Positions 63,179 to 64,000 of a stretch of 64,000 nt of DNA are shown here, piece after piece. The stretch is from Spirosoma sp. SC4-14 (GTDB lineage: Bacteria > Bacteroidota > Bacteroidia > Cytophagales > Spirosomataceae). Made by a program: the position numbers and the translations under genes. The notes beneath the pieces are model-generated. The model searched no databases. It was not told the origin of the DNA and saw only the letters and a list, made by a program, of their open reading frames with translations. The stretch is from contig NZ_CP147518.1 in the NCBI RefSeq assembly GCF_037201965.1, positions 4,271,001 to 4,335,000 on the forward strand, read 5' to 3'. Positions within the stretch are counted from its first letter, which is position 1. Every line of letters begins with the position of its first letter.

Positions 63179-63847
63179 TTAAAAGTGAAAACTTAAGGTG
63201 AGGGTATTTAAAGGTAAAAATTGATAACTCGTTCTTGGGAACTCGTTATAAGCATGGTAGCCACTTGTAAAGCCTCTTTCGTCCTGAGAGTAGTTAATAT
63301 GGCTTATCTGAAAGCTGGATTCTGCAGAGAGAGAGAGATGGCGCGTAACAAAATATTTATATCCTATAAAAAGAACTCCGCCTTGTTCGTGCGTAATTTC
63401 TGTTATGATAGCTCCCGTTCCAACATACGGGGCAGGGTTTGGAATATCCCAGATATAGTAGTAGTTATTCTCATATCGCCAGAAATAATCTATTCCCCCA
63501 TAAACGAGTGATTTAGTACTATTTTTTTGGGTTGAAAGCACTTTCTGATATTCATAGCCAATTCTGATTAGAGAAGCAGTATTGTAATCGAATTGCCGGA
63601 ATGCCATGTAGTTCGAATTTTTCAAATAGCCTCCCCGCAAACGAATGGCCCCGTGCTGACCAATCTTTCGTCGGACTAGTAAAGAGTATTTGGGCAGCGT
63701 GTTTTTATCGATCAGCCAAAGCAGGTCAGTTCCTACCTCCCATTTTGGCTCCTCCACAAGGTTAGCAATGGGCACTTGTTGAGCATTCGTGATGCCAGGA
63801 CTGATAAACACGAAAAGGAAGAATAAGAAGTAAATGGTGCGTCTCAT
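63179..63847 (-). CDS. Small outer-membrane beta-barrel-like protein
   Basis: The 222-aa protein has a signal peptide (MRRTIYFLFFLFVFISPG) and alternating beta-strand patterns (YSLLVRRKIGQHGAIRLRGGYL, ASLIRIGYEYQ, GGVLFIGYKYFVTRHLSLSAES), ending in LTLSFHF with a terminal Phe, as in outer-membrane barrels. No family name is assigned. It is upstream of the T9SS gene and may share a transcript and a role in the cell envelope. Confidence 0.75.
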   Translation of the reverse strand: MRRTIYFLFFLFVFISPGITNAQQVPIANLVEEPKWEVGTDLLWLIDKNTLPKYSLLVRRKIGQHGAIRLRGGYLKNSNYMAFRQFDYNTASLIRIGYEYQKVLSTQKNSTKSLVYGGIDYFWRYENNYYYIWDIPNPAPYVGTGAIITEITHEQGGVLFIGYKYFVTRHLSLSAESSFQISHINYSQDERGFTSGYHAYNEFPRTSYQFLPLNTLTLSFHF

Positions 63848-64000
63848 AATCAGTGGATTTAGCTTAAAAGCGCCCCTTTAATATGTTTATACTTTTAGCA
63901 CCTAATTAATATTTTATTAAAAATCATGGTAGTCCTAAACTTGTAATGATAGGTCGTAGTGAGTCACCACAAATTTTATTGAGTTAACATGGCGATCCAG

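Overview
The window looks like chromosome of a Bacteroidota bacterium. It carries two SusC/SusD outer-membrane uptake pairs, proteins with type IX secretion (T9SS) C-terminal sorting domains, TPR-linked histidine kinases and a LytTR regulator, and its genes lack clear Shine-Dalgarno sequences. Protein style and roughly 50% GC point to Cytophagales, most likely a Spirosoma-like genus; that placement is inference.

Region 1 (1-15.4 kb) is a sugar-acid utilisation locus, almost all on the minus strand. It holds two SusC/SusD pairs, three enolase-superfamily sugar-acid dehydratases that each carry a twin-arginine signal, and a LacI-type regulator. Matching palindromes near GCTTAATCGATTAAGC lie before two of the dehydratase genes and, in weaker form, before the regulator, which suggests one regulon. 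Region 2 (15.6-34.5 kb) is ordinary core chromosome: an NmrA-like reductase, a GH20 hexosaminidase, a phosphonatase-like hydrolase with its FAD oxidoreductase partner, a HisKA_2 kinase with LytTR regulator, pncB divergent from rpoN, a PAP2-like membrane protein, a TPR kinase that has lost its phospho-acceptor histidine, a large FG-GAP/Ig surface protein and an enoyl-CoA hydratase.

Region 3 (34.5 to about 61.6 kb) starts at a tRNA-Arg(ACG) and is accessory DNA. It holds a GNAT protein, an MmeI-like restriction-modification gene split by a 63-bp palindrome, an ApeA-like HEPN protein, a KAP NTPase, DUF2971, DUF4236 and TerB-like genes, an XRE regulator, a NUMOD4/HNH plus Rha operon, orphan immunity-type genes, an IS3 element, a secreted esterase and a minus-strand phage tail module with a 1370-aa tape-measure protein. 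No integrase was recognised. Region 4 (61.9-64 kb) returns to a T9SS-sorted secreted protein and a small outer-membrane protein.

The most unusual DNA is in region 3. (i) An array of the 15-mer GGTTAATTTGGGACA has 12 direct copies spaced alternately 33 and 44 bp, with an inverted copy at its left edge and one more direct copy 5.6 kb away. (ii) The IS3 transposase is broken at ten places by short GC-rich insertions; nearly all fit 16 bp, and each contains a mini-hairpin of two 4-nt arms with a 3-4 nt loop. Removing them restores a nearly normal transposase. (iii) A perfect 31-bp-arm palindrome sits in the restriction-modification gene. (iv) Two related large hairpins lie near either side of the region. 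All readings are by eye; no database search was run.
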